Shown here in pieces: positions 1 through 7,025 of a DNA stretch of 7,025 nt. Source of the stretch: an uncultured Eubacteriales bacterium (GTDB taxonomy: Bacteria > Bacillota > Clostridia > UBA1381); the NCBI GenBank assembly GCA_900556575.1, contig USPO01000076.1:1-7025 (forward strand). The letters run 5' to 3'. The position numbers were made by a program, and so were the translations under genes. Each line of letters begins with the position of its first letter. The first letter of the stretch is position 1. A model generated the notes under the pieces. It had not been told where the DNA came from and ran no database searches. It saw only the letters and a list, made by a program, of their open reading frames with translations.

Positions 1-666
1 TGCGGGAAGGATTATAAGGTAAAGCTTTATAATAAAGCGTTGTTTGAAGGAAGAATCGAGAATACGGGCATCAGCCAATCAATGCTTGATTTTATAGAGA
101 ATAATGACTCAGAGCTATATAATTATTCCGATGCGGTTATAGATGGTACTGTTACCGCAGAAAATCAGCTTACCGAGGAAGAGGAAAAAAATTCTGAAAT
201 TACAGACGAAGAAAAACAGAAAATTCAAGACAGTACTAATGAGTTTATGAATTCAATTATTACTGAGTCTAACGAGGATAATAATAGCTCGGCAGACAAC
301 AATACAACAGAAGAAAATCAGGAAGAAACAGTTACAGACGGAAGCTTTACGCTTGCGCGGGCTAAGGAAAATGCAACCGGCTTGGAAAACGATAAGCAGC
401 CGCTCAGTTTCAACGGAGGAACAGATAATTCATCCGCCGGCTATATGTCCGACAGCATAGAAGAAGTAAATAAGGAACTAAGCTCTGCATATATGACTAT
501 AAAGTTTGATGCGGGAGAAACAGAAAAGTATATAGAAATAACACCGATAGATAATAATGAGAGTGACGGAACAAGGCAGACCGGCTTTGACCTTTCTGCA
601 GAAAGTGAAGGAGCGGCCGTATCCGGTATGTACAGTAATTTCACTTTAAAGGTTATAGACGATGAA
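1..666 (+). other. Calx-beta domain (C-terminal part), split by a long insert
   Basis: The window opens at CGKDY (residues 1-5), which matches the G-x-DY turn in the middle of a Calx-beta domain. The second half resumes only around residue 161: an F-D-A-G-E-T-E-K-Y-I-E-I strand pair (169-180), then the D-x-x-x-S-D-G turn (183-189), a G-F-D-L-S strand (195-199) and the closing F-T-L-K-V-I-D-D strand (214-221). Calx-beta domains are calcium-binding Ig-like folds found in surface proteins. The roughly 140 residues between the halves are an insert. The first strands lie upstream of the window. Confidence 0.7.
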
Positions 667-3600
667 GAATATGTTCCGGCGGAGCTTTCATTTACGGAAA
701 CAGAATATCATCCGGAGGACGGATATATTACAGCAACTATACAGAGAACGGGCTGCATGACATCAAATCTATATGCAATGGTGGATACAGAGGATGATAC
801 CGCAATTAAGGGCAGAGATTATTCGCAGGTTCATGCAAAGGTTGTATTTGGCTTTGGTGTAAAGGAACAGAAAATAAAAATTCCTGTGAACAGCGATAAT
901 ATAAATGAAGAGTCACGCTTTAAGCTGAAACTTCAGGAACCGGTTGAATGTACTATTGGCTCAAACAGTGAGGCATACGGAGTAATAGATCCGTCAGATA
1001 AAAGCTTTGAGGTAAAGAATACATCAGATGAGAGCGAAGAAGCGGAACTTGCTGATATAAGCCTTGGAAGTGTAGAAACAGGTCCGAGCCTTAATTTAAA
1101 AAATATAGCTTACGGTGCGCGTATATCGGATAATAAAGGATATAACAATGCATACGAAAATGATGGCTGGGAGATGTGTCTGAAAACATTAACAGATTCC
1201 GCAACTGCTTCCGTCAACTTTGATGTAGGAAAACACTATGATTACAGCGGGTATCAGATTGACTGGGAAAGAAAATCCGCAAAAAATAACTATGGACATA
1301 CTCATTTCGGACAGCATTTTGATAAGATAAAATGGGAATCCGAATTACTTTATGAAAGTGAAAAAGATCCGGATTATGAACGATGGAATCGAAGAATAGA
1401 TAATTACTATATCAGCTCAAAGTCAACTGAAAATCTGTTCTTTGAGATGCGTAAAAGAGCATGGTCGTCAGACCCGACATTGAGAATATATTCTATAAAG
1501 CCGATATTGAGACCGTTCAAGGTAGATCTTTACGGTTCTGACAGTGTACCTGTAATAGATGAAAACGGAAATATTGAAGAAACAAAAGATGATGAGGTTA
1601 TGCTGCTGAATTCATCGGATAATTCGGTTGTGACAAATTCTACTTCGTCTGTTACTTTAACATTAAGAGATAAGAAAAATTCAAAGTGCTATATATCGGG
1701 TATAAAGATTGTAGATTTAAACAGCGGCAAAGAGACTTTTGTAAAAAATAATTTGCCTGAAGGAACTACAAGCGAATCGGTAAGCATAACAAATGATTTT
1801 ATAAAAAATTATCTCGATTATATTAAGTTTGAGAAAAACGGTTCAAACGGTTTGAACGGACATTTTGCTTTAAAGGCTGTTCTTTCAAATATGCCGGCAA
1901 CGGTTAAGGTAAAGAATGATGACAGAGTAAACGTAACCTTATGGGATGGAAACGGCGGAGTAAAGCATGGAATAAAACAAGGTGAGTTTACGGTATATAA
2001 TTACAACGTCGGAGACTTTGTAAGATACAGTATTGATGTAAAGGACGGCGAAAGCAGCTATACATGGAATAATATAAGAATAGATACTGTAAGATCATCG
2101 GGAATACAGCCATATATGATATTCAGAAAAGAAGGAAGTAATTATGCGCAGGAAAGGATAAAGTCTTCCGAAATAGAAGTATCGCCTGTATTGACCGAAA
2201 GAAAAAATGAACTTGTTGTCAGAATAAAGAAGGATGAACTTGCTTTATTTAACCGCAGACAAGGTGTGCCGGCATACAGCAGAGTGGAAAACGGAGATTA
2301 TTATGAGTATAAGATAGATACGGACTCTGCAAATATTCCGGGAAAGGAATATGAGCTTACCGCAGCTGTAAGCGATAAATCATATATACCTATATGGAGT
2401 ACAGCTTCAAACAGAGAGGTAACATATTCTCAAAATACATTCTATTATACCGGATTGACAGAGCCGGGAGATAATGTGCTGTATTTGACGGCAAAGAAAG
2501 CAGACGATATACCATATTCTATTGCAGGTCAGATGTACTATGATGATGCGGCACTTGGAAGTACTGTTTCGGCATCGGCATGGTATTCGGCATACGGAGT
2601 ATATTATATTGTAGATAAGGCACATTACGGCATAACGGATATGGACGGAAAGATTAAAACATATCCTGTAAAGGCAGCTGAAGGCTCTTATATTAAATAT
2701 AAGGTTGTATCGTCAGGTATCACAACATATAAAACGGTAAAGGCGGAGAAGGCAAATCTCCAAAGTGAAACATTTGATACGGCGGACGGAAATACATATA
2801 CATCAAAGTACTATTTGCTCGATACAAATAATCAGACAATATCTTCATCAAGTATAAAGAGACCGCATATTAAAAGTGTAACTGTAAAGGATATGAACGG
2901 TGCTTCATCGGGAGAAATATCCATTAATAATGAAATAACTACAATTACAGCGAATGTAGAATGTATAGATCCTGATACAGGAAAAGAATATCAATACAGT
3001 TATCAGGATAATGGAAAAACATACGAGAGAAAAGAAGCACCGAAGGCAGTTGATTTTGTGGTATATGATCAGGTTACTCATAGAGAGAAGGCTGTAATTG
3101 AAGGTGCAAAATCAGAAGATGGAGGAAAAACGTGGAGCGTTTCAAAGTCTTTTGAAACAGGAAAGTATTCGGAATATAAAGCAGGAGACATTCTTTATGC
3201 AAAGCTAACCACAGACAGATACATAGGAAACGGATGTACAGAGGATGAGGACGGAAATATAACAGAGGTAGATGCATTGAAGGAAACGCATTATGCACCG
3301 GTTCGTACTACTGTAACATTTTCAGAGATAAATCCTAAGCAGACAGAAGAAATAGATATTAACTTTGATACACCGGGAACTTATAAGCTCCCGATAATAG
3401 GCAGCCTTGAAACAATGATAAATGTGTGCGGAATGTCATTTGGCATTATGGCAACCGAAAACAACGGAATAAGACTTTATTTCGGAAAACAAATCAAGTC
3501 TATGACCAAAGGAAATGTATATGACGGAAACGGTAACAAAGTTTCGGATACAGGTTTTATTATTGATAAAAGTAATTTCATGGACGGATTTTCGGAAATG

Positions 3601-6600
3601 AAGGATATGATAAACAATTTTGGCAGCGAAAATAAAGTAGGTGCAATGTCACTCGGTGTACCTGTATGGTCTTTTGAGCCTATTGTCGGAGTATATTTTG
3701 AATTTTCGATATATCATGATGCTAAGATGGCTGTTGCAAACAGATTGGAATTTGCCGGAGCGGGCGGATATATGGGAGCGCTCGGAAAATTCCGATATAC
3801 ATATTACATGGTTGTTTATGGAGTGCCTGTTTATGTAGGAGGTGATTTTAATCTAACGGCATTGGGCGAATTTGGAATACAGCCTGATGAAAATGCACAT
3901 ATAGCATATAATGATCCAACGCAGGATTTCTTTAATGAAATAATTGACAACTCACATTTCCAGTTTGTTTTCAGAGCAATTCTTGATGTAAATGCATATG
4001 CGGGAGTCGGAGTGTGCGGAACAGTTGGAATAAGAGGCGGATTTAATCTCCATATTCGATTTATAGCAACTCCTGCAATTCGTAAAACTTATCCTTCGGT
4101 AAGAGAAGTAGGATTTACGGTAGGAGGTGCGATAAAGTTCTGGGCAGATGCGGTTCTGTTGTCTATACCGATACCGGTATATTCATGGGAAGAATTGAAG
4201 CTGGGTTATTTTGAAGATATAGAAAAACTAAATGGAGATAATGAGGTATCGCTTTTGAGTGATATTAATTCTGAAATTGTTTCAAAGCCGAGAAATCAAG
4301 AGCAATCAAGGTTTACGGCAAATGATTCGGCGGAGCTTCAGAGTACGTTTGAAAATATTTCTTCAAAGAATATAATAGAAAACAGCTATGATGACGCACA
4401 GCAGAAACTCATAAGCATGGATGATGGAAAAATGCTTATGGTTTATCTTGACGATGATAAATCAAGAGATGATAACAATAGAACAGCATTAAAGTATAGT
4501 ATATATTTTGACGGTATATGGAGCAATCCGGAAACAGTTCAGAATGATGGTACTGCGGACTTTGCACCGGCTGTATGCGATGCAGGCGATGATATTATAC
4601 TGACATGGGTATCACGTCCGGAGAATACAGAATTAAGTACATATAGAGATTATCTCTCAAAGACAGAGATATATACCGTAAGAATAAATAAGAAAACCGG
4701 TGAATTCGGAGAGATTGAACGGCTTACAAATGATGATTATTATGATACAAATCCAAATCCTGTTTATAACAGCAAAACGGGAGATGTATTGGTATTCTAT
4801 TCAAAATCATATGTAGGAGAAGTTGATGATGCAGATGATCTTTTAAATGCAGTTACACCGGATTTGAATAATTCGGAAATAGCGTATATGCTGTATGACG
4901 GCGCAAGCGGCGAATGGGTAAGAGATAGATTTTACGATAATGAGGTTGCGGAAGGTGCTGATACAGATAAGCTTTTGAAGGAATTTGGCGGACAAAGATT
5001 TTTATCGGCACCGATAGAGGATTTTGGAATGAATAATCCGGTTATATCAGATGTAAAAGCAAAAACCGGATATATATTCAATTCAACAGTCGAAGAACTG
5101 ATTCAATATATGAAAGATAACGGATATGATGTGGAAGGTGAAATTAAAGAGGAAGACGAAGAAGAAATAATGCTTCTGATGCTTGCATTCGTCTTGGTGC
5201 ATTGCAAGGAGTACGCAGTACTTTCATATACCGTGGATGCCGATAAGAACTTGTCAACAGATGCGGACAGAGAGATTTTTGTACAGTTATATGACTTTGA
5301 AAATCATAAGACAGAAAAGCCTATAAGAGTAACAAATAATAATGTCAATGATTCTTCACCGCAGCTTGTCAATGCGGCAGGAAATGTATATTTGTTCTGG
5401 CTCAGTGACGGAAAAGAAGTAGAGTATTCTAATTTATCAACGGAATTTTATAATGGCAGCGGGGAAATTAACAGCCATAAGGTAGAGATTTCCGGTGTAA
5501 ATGATAAGGAAGGAACTTCGATAAGTGACTTCAAGGCATTTGTAGATGCAGACGGAAGTATGTTCATAGCTTGGCAGGAAAACTCTGCTGATGAATTGGA
5601 TTCTGAACATATAAAGCAGGATATATATGTTGCCGGATACATTGACGAAAAGAATGATGACGGTGAAGAGATAGGTGCATGGTCGGATGCGATAAGAATG
5701 ACGGATAACGGAAAGCTTAACGAATTGCCGGAGTTTGCGGATACTGGCAGCGGACTTATGATGGTCAATACACAATATGACTTTAACATAAGCGAGGATA
5801 TGTACAATATATCGAATGTAAATCTTGTTGAAACAAATTATGCATTAAAGGGTTCAATAGTGGTTACGGATGTAAATTCTGATGATACACCGAAAAATGC
5901 CGAAGATGAGTTTAATGTTGATATTACATTAAAGAATACAGGAATAAAGGCAGAAACCGGAGTTACATATTCATGCGCACTTATGTACGGCGGCAAGGTT
6001 TGCAGCGAATCGATAGGTAAAATAGACGGAGAATTAAGACCGGGAGAAGAATATAAATTTACGGAAGTATTTACTGTTCCGGAGCAGGCAGAAGGAAATC
6101 TTCAGGATTTAAGTTTAAAGGTAATTGCGAACAGTGACGGTACGGAAAACGTGCTGAGTGAACATTCTGTCTTTGACGGTCAGCCGGAATATAAGCTGTC
6201 GGATATAAAGGCATTGCAGAACGGAGATTATTTTGATATAACAGGAACTGTTACCAATATAGGCTCGGCAGCGGCTGCTGCAAGTGATGAAATTTTAATT
6301 ACCGAAAACGGTAATTATGATAATGTACTGGCAAGAACGGCGGTAGGCGAACTTGCAATAGGAGAATCAAAGCCGTTTGCGGCAACGGTAAAGGCAAATA
6401 ATGAACTTGCAAAGTATGGATATATAAATTGTATGTTATTAGCTAAGTCGGCAGATAATAAGACTCTTTCGGAGTTTGAGGCAGTGCAGGGTTATGTGGT
6501 TAATGCTTTTGACCTTGGAATTAACGGAGATACGGAGCTTAACGAAATAACAGTTAAACAGGGCGAGTCAATTAAGCTTGAAAGTTCATATGCGCCCGAT

Positions 6601-7025
6601 AACTACTTTAGAAATGCCGATGCTGTATATGCAATAGATGATACGGACATAGCAAAGGTTGAAAACGGTGTCCTTTACGGACTTGAAGCCGGAGAAACCG
6701 ATATGAATATGACAATTGATTTATACGGCGGAAGTAAGAAAATAAAGGTAAAGGTAGAAGGTACAAATCCGACACCGTCACCTACGGAAAAACCGACACC
6801 AAAGCCTTCATCAGGAAGCAGCGGAGGCAGCGGCGGCGGAGGTCATTCGGTCGGAGTCATTGCACCGGCGGCAGAGACACCTCAGCCGACAGCGAAATCT
6901 GAATATGAGAAGTTTAGTGATGTATTGTCATCAGACTGGTTCAGTACTGCTGTCAACAGCATGGCTGATATGGGAATTGTAAACGGAATGAGCGAAACTG
7001 CCTTTGAACCGCAGACGAATATAAC
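1..7025 (+). CDS. Giant Calx-beta / beta-propeller / BIG2 / SLH cell-surface protein, partial at both ends
   Basis: Frame 1 reads through the whole window without a stop, giving 2341 residues and a final partial codon (AC, necessarily Thr). The start codon, signal peptide and first domains lie upstream; the rest of the SLH anchor and the stop lie downstream. Visible modules in order are a split Calx-beta, a full Calx-beta, several unassigned beta-sandwich modules, a glycine-rich block, a beta-propeller-like region, two CARDB-like domains, a BIG2 domain, a Pro/Thr-Gly/Ser linker and an SLH repeat. SLH domains in this family bind pyruvylated secondary wall polymer, so the protein should be exported and wall-attached. 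The content is rich in Asp, Glu, Asn, Tyr, Lys and Gly and poor in Cys, as expected outside the cell. No enzyme active site is recognisable, so an adhesin or structural scaffold role is inferred. Codon use is uniform throughout (ATA, AGA, GGA preferred), with no sign of a frameshift or recent insertion. Being coding is near certain; the biological role is not. Confidence 0.96.
52..480 (+). other. Acidic low-complexity insert inside Calx-beta domain 1
   Basis: Residues about 18-160 separate the two halves of the first Calx-beta domain. The core (residues 57-117, positions 169-351) is dominated by Glu, Asp, Asn, Ser and Thr, with runs such as LTEEEEKNSE and ENQEET, and is predicted by eye to be disordered or loosely helical. 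It lies where a Calx-beta loop would be, so it could protrude from the domain without breaking the fold. Its high negative charge might bind calcium or repel neighbours; this is inference. Codon use is the same as in the flanks, and there is no DNA repeat or mobile-element end at its borders. Confidence 0.6.
673..996 (+). other. Calx-beta domain 2 (complete)
   Basis: Residues 225-332 carry the full Calx-beta pattern: a first strand ending L-S-F-T-E (229-233), the E-D-G-Y-I-T-A-T-I-Q-R-T-G segment (239-251), a central T-A-x-K-G-R-D-Y (267-274) equivalent to the family's T-A-x-x-G-x-D-Y, a K-x-I-x-I-P-V strand (291-296), the N-E-E-S-R-F-K-L-K-L strand (302-311) and a closing I-G-S-N-S-E-A-Y-G-V-I-D (319-330). 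It directly follows the first Calx-beta domain with only a short D-D-E-E-Y hinge, so the two are tandem repeats. Acidic loop residues suitable for calcium are present (D262, E264, D265, D266). The ligand in this protein is unknown. Confidence 0.75.
1003..1560 (+). other. Unassigned aromatic- and His-rich beta module
   Basis: Residues 335-520 match no family that I recognise. After an acidic hinge, the stretch 407-482 is unusually rich in Trp, Tyr, Phe and His, including Y413, Y415, Y418, W422, Y431, H433, H435, H439, W445, W462, Y469 and Y470. The segment ends in a hydrophobic strand pattern, L-R-I-Y-S-I-K-P-I-L-R-P-F-K-V-D-L (494-510). The alternating pattern suggests an all-beta sandwich. 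Exposed aromatic residues are common in carbohydrate-binding modules, so ligand or glycan binding is possible, but no known CBM signature is seen. Confidence 0.4.
1561..2505 (+). other. Unassigned tandem beta modules
   Basis: Residues 521-835 are continuous coding sequence with regular beta-strand alternation and polar turns, but no family I can name. Visible strands include S-V-T-L-T-L-R-D (630-region counted from 550), Y-I-S-G-I-K-I-V-D-L (565-574), G-H-F-A-L-K-A-V-L (620-628), A-T-V-K-V-K (634-639), E-L-V-V-R-I-K (737-743) and Y-E-L-T-A-A-V (784-790). The pattern fits two or three stacked Ig-like or similar sandwiches acting as spacers between the Calx-beta pair and the next modules. No catalytic or metal motif stands out. 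Confidence 0.4.
2512..2748 (+). other. Transthyretin / carboxypeptidase-regulatory-like module
   Basis: Residues 838-916 have the layout of a CarboxypepD_reg-like beta-sandwich: an opening Y-S-I-A-G-Q-M-Y-Y strand (839-847), a G-V-Y-Y-I-V-D strand (866-872), the typical G-x-T-D-x-D-G-K turn (877-884; here G-I-T-D-M-D-G-K) and a final Y-I-K-Y-K-V-V-S-S-G-I-T-T-Y-K (897-911) pair. Such modules are non-catalytic spacers or binding units in secreted proteins. The turn is the strongest evidence; the assignment to this family is otherwise by pattern. Confidence 0.45.
2749..3363 (+). other. Beta module with an Asp-box-like motif
   Basis: Residues 917-1121 contain alternating strands beginning with I-K-S-V-T-V-K-D (877-region of strands at 957-964) and including D-F-V-V-Y-D (1018-1023). 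S-E-D-G-G-K-T-W (1038-1045) fits the Asp-box consensus S-x-D-x-G-x-T-W, and a weaker copy, Y-Q-D-N-G-K-T-Y, lies at 1001-1008. The module continues with A-G-D-I-L-Y-A-K-L-T-T-D (1061-1072), a pattern often seen at the end of surface beta-sandwiches. Asp-boxes are hairpin turns that usually occur in propellers such as sialidases; here only one clear copy is present and the propeller lies further on, so it is probably a structural turn. No function is assigned. Confidence 0.4.
3373..4218 (+). other. Glycine-rich, alternating-hydrophobic block of unknown family
   Basis: Residues 1125-1406 differ in composition from the rest: few acidic residues, many Gly, Ala, Val, Phe and Tyr. Strand-like stretches include I-V-G-V-Y-F-E-F-S-I-Y (1228-1238), a G-A-G-G-Y-M-G-A-L-G run (1253-1262), Y-T-Y-Y-M-V-V-Y-G-V-P-V-Y-V-G-G (1266-1281), F-Q-F-V-F-R-A-I-L-D-V-N (1320-1331), A-G-V-G-V-C-G-T-V-G-I-R-G-G (1334-1347) and a hydrophobic tail with S-I-P-I-P-V-Y-S-W (1388-1396). 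Alternation of polar and hydrophobic residues suggests long beta-strands in a barrel, prism or large sandwich rather than helical membrane segments. It lies just before the propeller. I do not recognise the family and assign no function. Confidence 0.4.
4219..4398 (+). other. Polar linker before the propeller
   Basis: Residues 1407-1466 are rich in Asn, Ser, Glu, Lys and Asp, with little regular strand pattern. They join the glycine-rich block to the first propeller blade. No motif is recognised. Confidence 0.4.
4399..5847 (+). other. Beta-propeller-like region, six to seven blades
   Basis: Residues 1467-1949 show a recurring unit: a P-x-(L/V) or equivalent strand, a D/N-x-G turn, a hydrophobic strand ending in W, Y or F, then a longer outer pair ending in a Thr/Asp-rich loop. 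Copies of the inner strand are L-I-S-M-D-D-G-K-M-L-M-V-Y (1469-1481), P-A-V-C-D-A-G-D-D-I-I-L-T-W (1523-1536), P-V-Y-N-S-K-T-G-D-V-L-V-F-Y (1587-1600), P-V-I-S-D-V-K-A-K-T-G-Y-I-F (1680-1693), P-Q-L-V-N-A-A-G-N-V-Y-L-F-W (1787-1800), F-V-D-A-D-G-S-M-F-I-A-W (1847-1858) and P-E-F-A-D-T-G-S-G-L-M-M (1910-1921). Spacing is roughly 55 to 105 residues. Loops R-L-T-N-D-D (1574-1579) and R-V-T-N-N-N (1776-1781) are alike in blades two and four. The last unit may be a closing strand only. Sialidase-like or YncE-like propellers are the nearest known kind; no catalytic residues were identified, so a binding role is inferred. Confidence 0.55.
5086..5208 (+). other. Helical insert with acidic cluster and hydrophobic run in propeller blade four
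   Basis: Residues 1696-1736 interrupt the propeller pattern after its fourth inner strand. The first part (T-V-E-E-L-I-Q-Y-M-K) reads as an amphipathic helix, followed by an acidic cluster (E-E-D-E-E-E, 1717-1722) and an 11-residue hydrophobic run I-M-L-L-M-L-A-F-V-L-V (1723-1733). The run is too short for a normal membrane span and is followed directly by the next propeller strand (Y-A-V-L-S-Y-T-V-D, 1738-1746), so it may instead be that blade's buried strand. Confidence 0.45.
5848..6180 (+). other. CARDB-like Ig-fold domain 1
   Basis: Residues 1950-2060 resemble CARDB (cell-adhesion-related) domains: an F-N-V-D-I-T-L-K-N-T-G strand and turn (1971-1981), equivalent to the family's v-x-v-x-V-x-N-x-G, then L-R-P-G-E-E-Y-K-F (2012-2020) as the usual L-x-P-G-E loop, and a closing L-S-L-K-V-I-A-N-S-D-G (2037-2047). 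Such domains are extracellular spacers after binding or catalytic modules. It follows the propeller directly. Confidence 0.55.
6184..6501 (+). other. CARDB-like Ig-fold domain 2
   Basis: Residues 2062-2167 repeat the layout of the previous domain: F-D-I-T-G-T-V-T-N-I-G (2078-2088) for the N-x-G strand turn, L-A-I-G-E-S-K-P-F (2118-2126) for the L-x-x-G-E loop, and a closing strand near M-L-L-A-K-S-A-D (2145-2152). The two copies are diverged tandem domains, similar in plan but not in close residue identity. Confidence 0.5.
6508..6759 (+). other. BIG2-type bacterial Ig-like domain
   Basis: Residues 2170-2253 match the BIG2 plan: an I-T-V-K-Q-G-E-S-I-K-L strand (2183-2193), a Y-A-P-D segment (2197-2200), the D-I-A-K-V-E-N-G-V-L-Y-G-L-E-A-G-E-T run (2216-2233), equivalent to the family's x-x-V-A-x-V-x-x-G-x-V-x-G-x-x-x-G-x-T, and a K-I-K-V-K-V strand (2247-2252) that closes the fold. 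BIG2 domains are common stalk units of surface proteins, placed here immediately before the wall linker. Confidence 0.75.
6763..6909 (+). other. Pro/Thr and Gly/Ser wall-spanning linker
   Basis: Residues 2255-2303 are low complexity: a TP/KP-rich part (NPTPSPTEKPTPKPSS), a Gly/Ser part (residues 2270-2281) and a second short Pro/Thr part (TPQPTA). Linkers of this composition usually join the exposed part of Gram-positive surface proteins to their wall anchor, and may be glycosylated. Confidence 0.75.
6913..7025 (+). other. S-layer homology (SLH) domain, first repeat, cut by the window end
   Basis: Residues 2305-2341 give F-S-D-V (2305-2308), W2313, an A-V-N-S-M-A-D-M-G-I-V-N-G (2317-2329) helix and turn, F-E-P (2335-2337) and the start of the I-T motif at the last bases. 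These are the conserved positions of SLH domains, normally present as three tandem copies that bind pyruvylated secondary wall polymer. The others should follow downstream. Confidence 0.88.

Noticed and set aside
441..644. A - strand open frame of 67 codons with a hydrophobic stretch.
   Set aside because: It is antisense to the end of the first Calx-beta domain and has no supporting context as a separate gene.
1841..1857. Perfect inverted repeat, GTTCAAAC and GTTTGAAC around one central base, looking like an operator.
   Set aside because: It lies deep inside the coding frame (encoding a G-S-N-G-L-N region) with no promoter or gene start near it. An 8-base arm pair at this spacing is expected by chance in roughly one of ten windows of this size, more in biased sequence.
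2407..3298. Two - strand open frames of 72 and 74 codons at 2407-2625 and 3074-3298.
   Set aside because: Both have Cys/Leu/Ile/His-rich composition typical of reverse-strand translation of an AT-rich gene, and both lie wholly within the + strand coding frame.
3641..3838. A + strand open frame of 65 codons in another frame.
   Set aside because: It overlaps the glycine-rich block of the main frame, has no domain pattern, and is explained as an out-of-frame shadow.
4171..4180. Ten-base palindrome ATACCGGTAT.
   Set aside because: It falls in repeated Ile-Pro codons of the coding frame and has no regulatory context.
5167..5199. A possible transmembrane helix at I1723-V1733.
   Set aside because: Only 11 hydrophobic residues, followed at once by propeller strands; too short for a span, and a membrane crossing here would put the SLH anchor on the wrong side.
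5437..5807. Two overlapping - strand open frames of 112 and 119 codons.
   Set aside because: Both are antisense to the propeller-coding frame, overlap each other in different frames, have odd Ser/Ile/Tyr/Cys-rich composition and no recognisable domain; the + strand frame fully explains this DNA.
6811..6843. GGC/GGA/AGC-rich run that might be a DNA repeat or replication slippage tract.
   Set aside because: It encodes the Gly/Ser linker before the SLH domain, an expected low-complexity segment of this protein class.

Overview
The whole window is one uninterrupted reading frame on the + strand (frame 1, positions 1-7025, 2341 complete codons plus two bases) with no in-frame stop. It has neither its own start nor its stop here, so it is the middle and near-C-terminal part of a very large secreted, cell-wall-attached protein. 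No intergenic DNA, RNA gene, mobile element, promoter or terminator was found. Short open frames in other frames and on the - strand are shadows of this gene.

The organism is most likely a Gram-positive member of the Clostridia/Bacillota. The C-terminus begins a canonical S-layer homology (SLH) domain after a Pro/Thr and Gly/Ser wall-spanning linker. Base composition is AT-rich, and codon use strongly prefers ATA for Ile and AGA for Arg. Calx-beta, CARDB-like, BIG2 and SLH modules joined in one giant chain are typical of gut and anaerobic Clostridia. A finer taxonomic placement cannot be read from the sequence.

Layout, N to C: the end of a Calx-beta domain interrupted by a long acidic insert (about 1-666); a complete second Calx-beta domain (673-996); an aromatic- and His-rich beta module of unknown family (1003-1560); further unassigned beta modules (1561-2505); a transthyretin/carboxypeptidase-regulatory-like module (2512-2748); a beta module containing an Asp-box-like motif (2749-3363); a glycine-rich, alternating-hydrophobic block of unknown family (3373-4218); a polar linker (4219-4398); a beta-propeller-like region of six to seven blades with a helical insert in blade four (4399-5847); two CARDB-like domains (5848-6501); a BIG2 Ig-like domain (6508-6759); the PT/GS linker (6763-6909); and the first SLH repeat (6913 to the window end).

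Taken together this looks like a surface-displayed, multi-domain adhesin or scaffold. The SLH end would hold it on the wall polymer, the linker and Ig-like domains would act as a stalk, and the propeller and upstream beta modules would be exposed for binding. No catalytic domain was recognised. The parts least explained by known families are the glycine-rich block and the aromatic/His-rich module.
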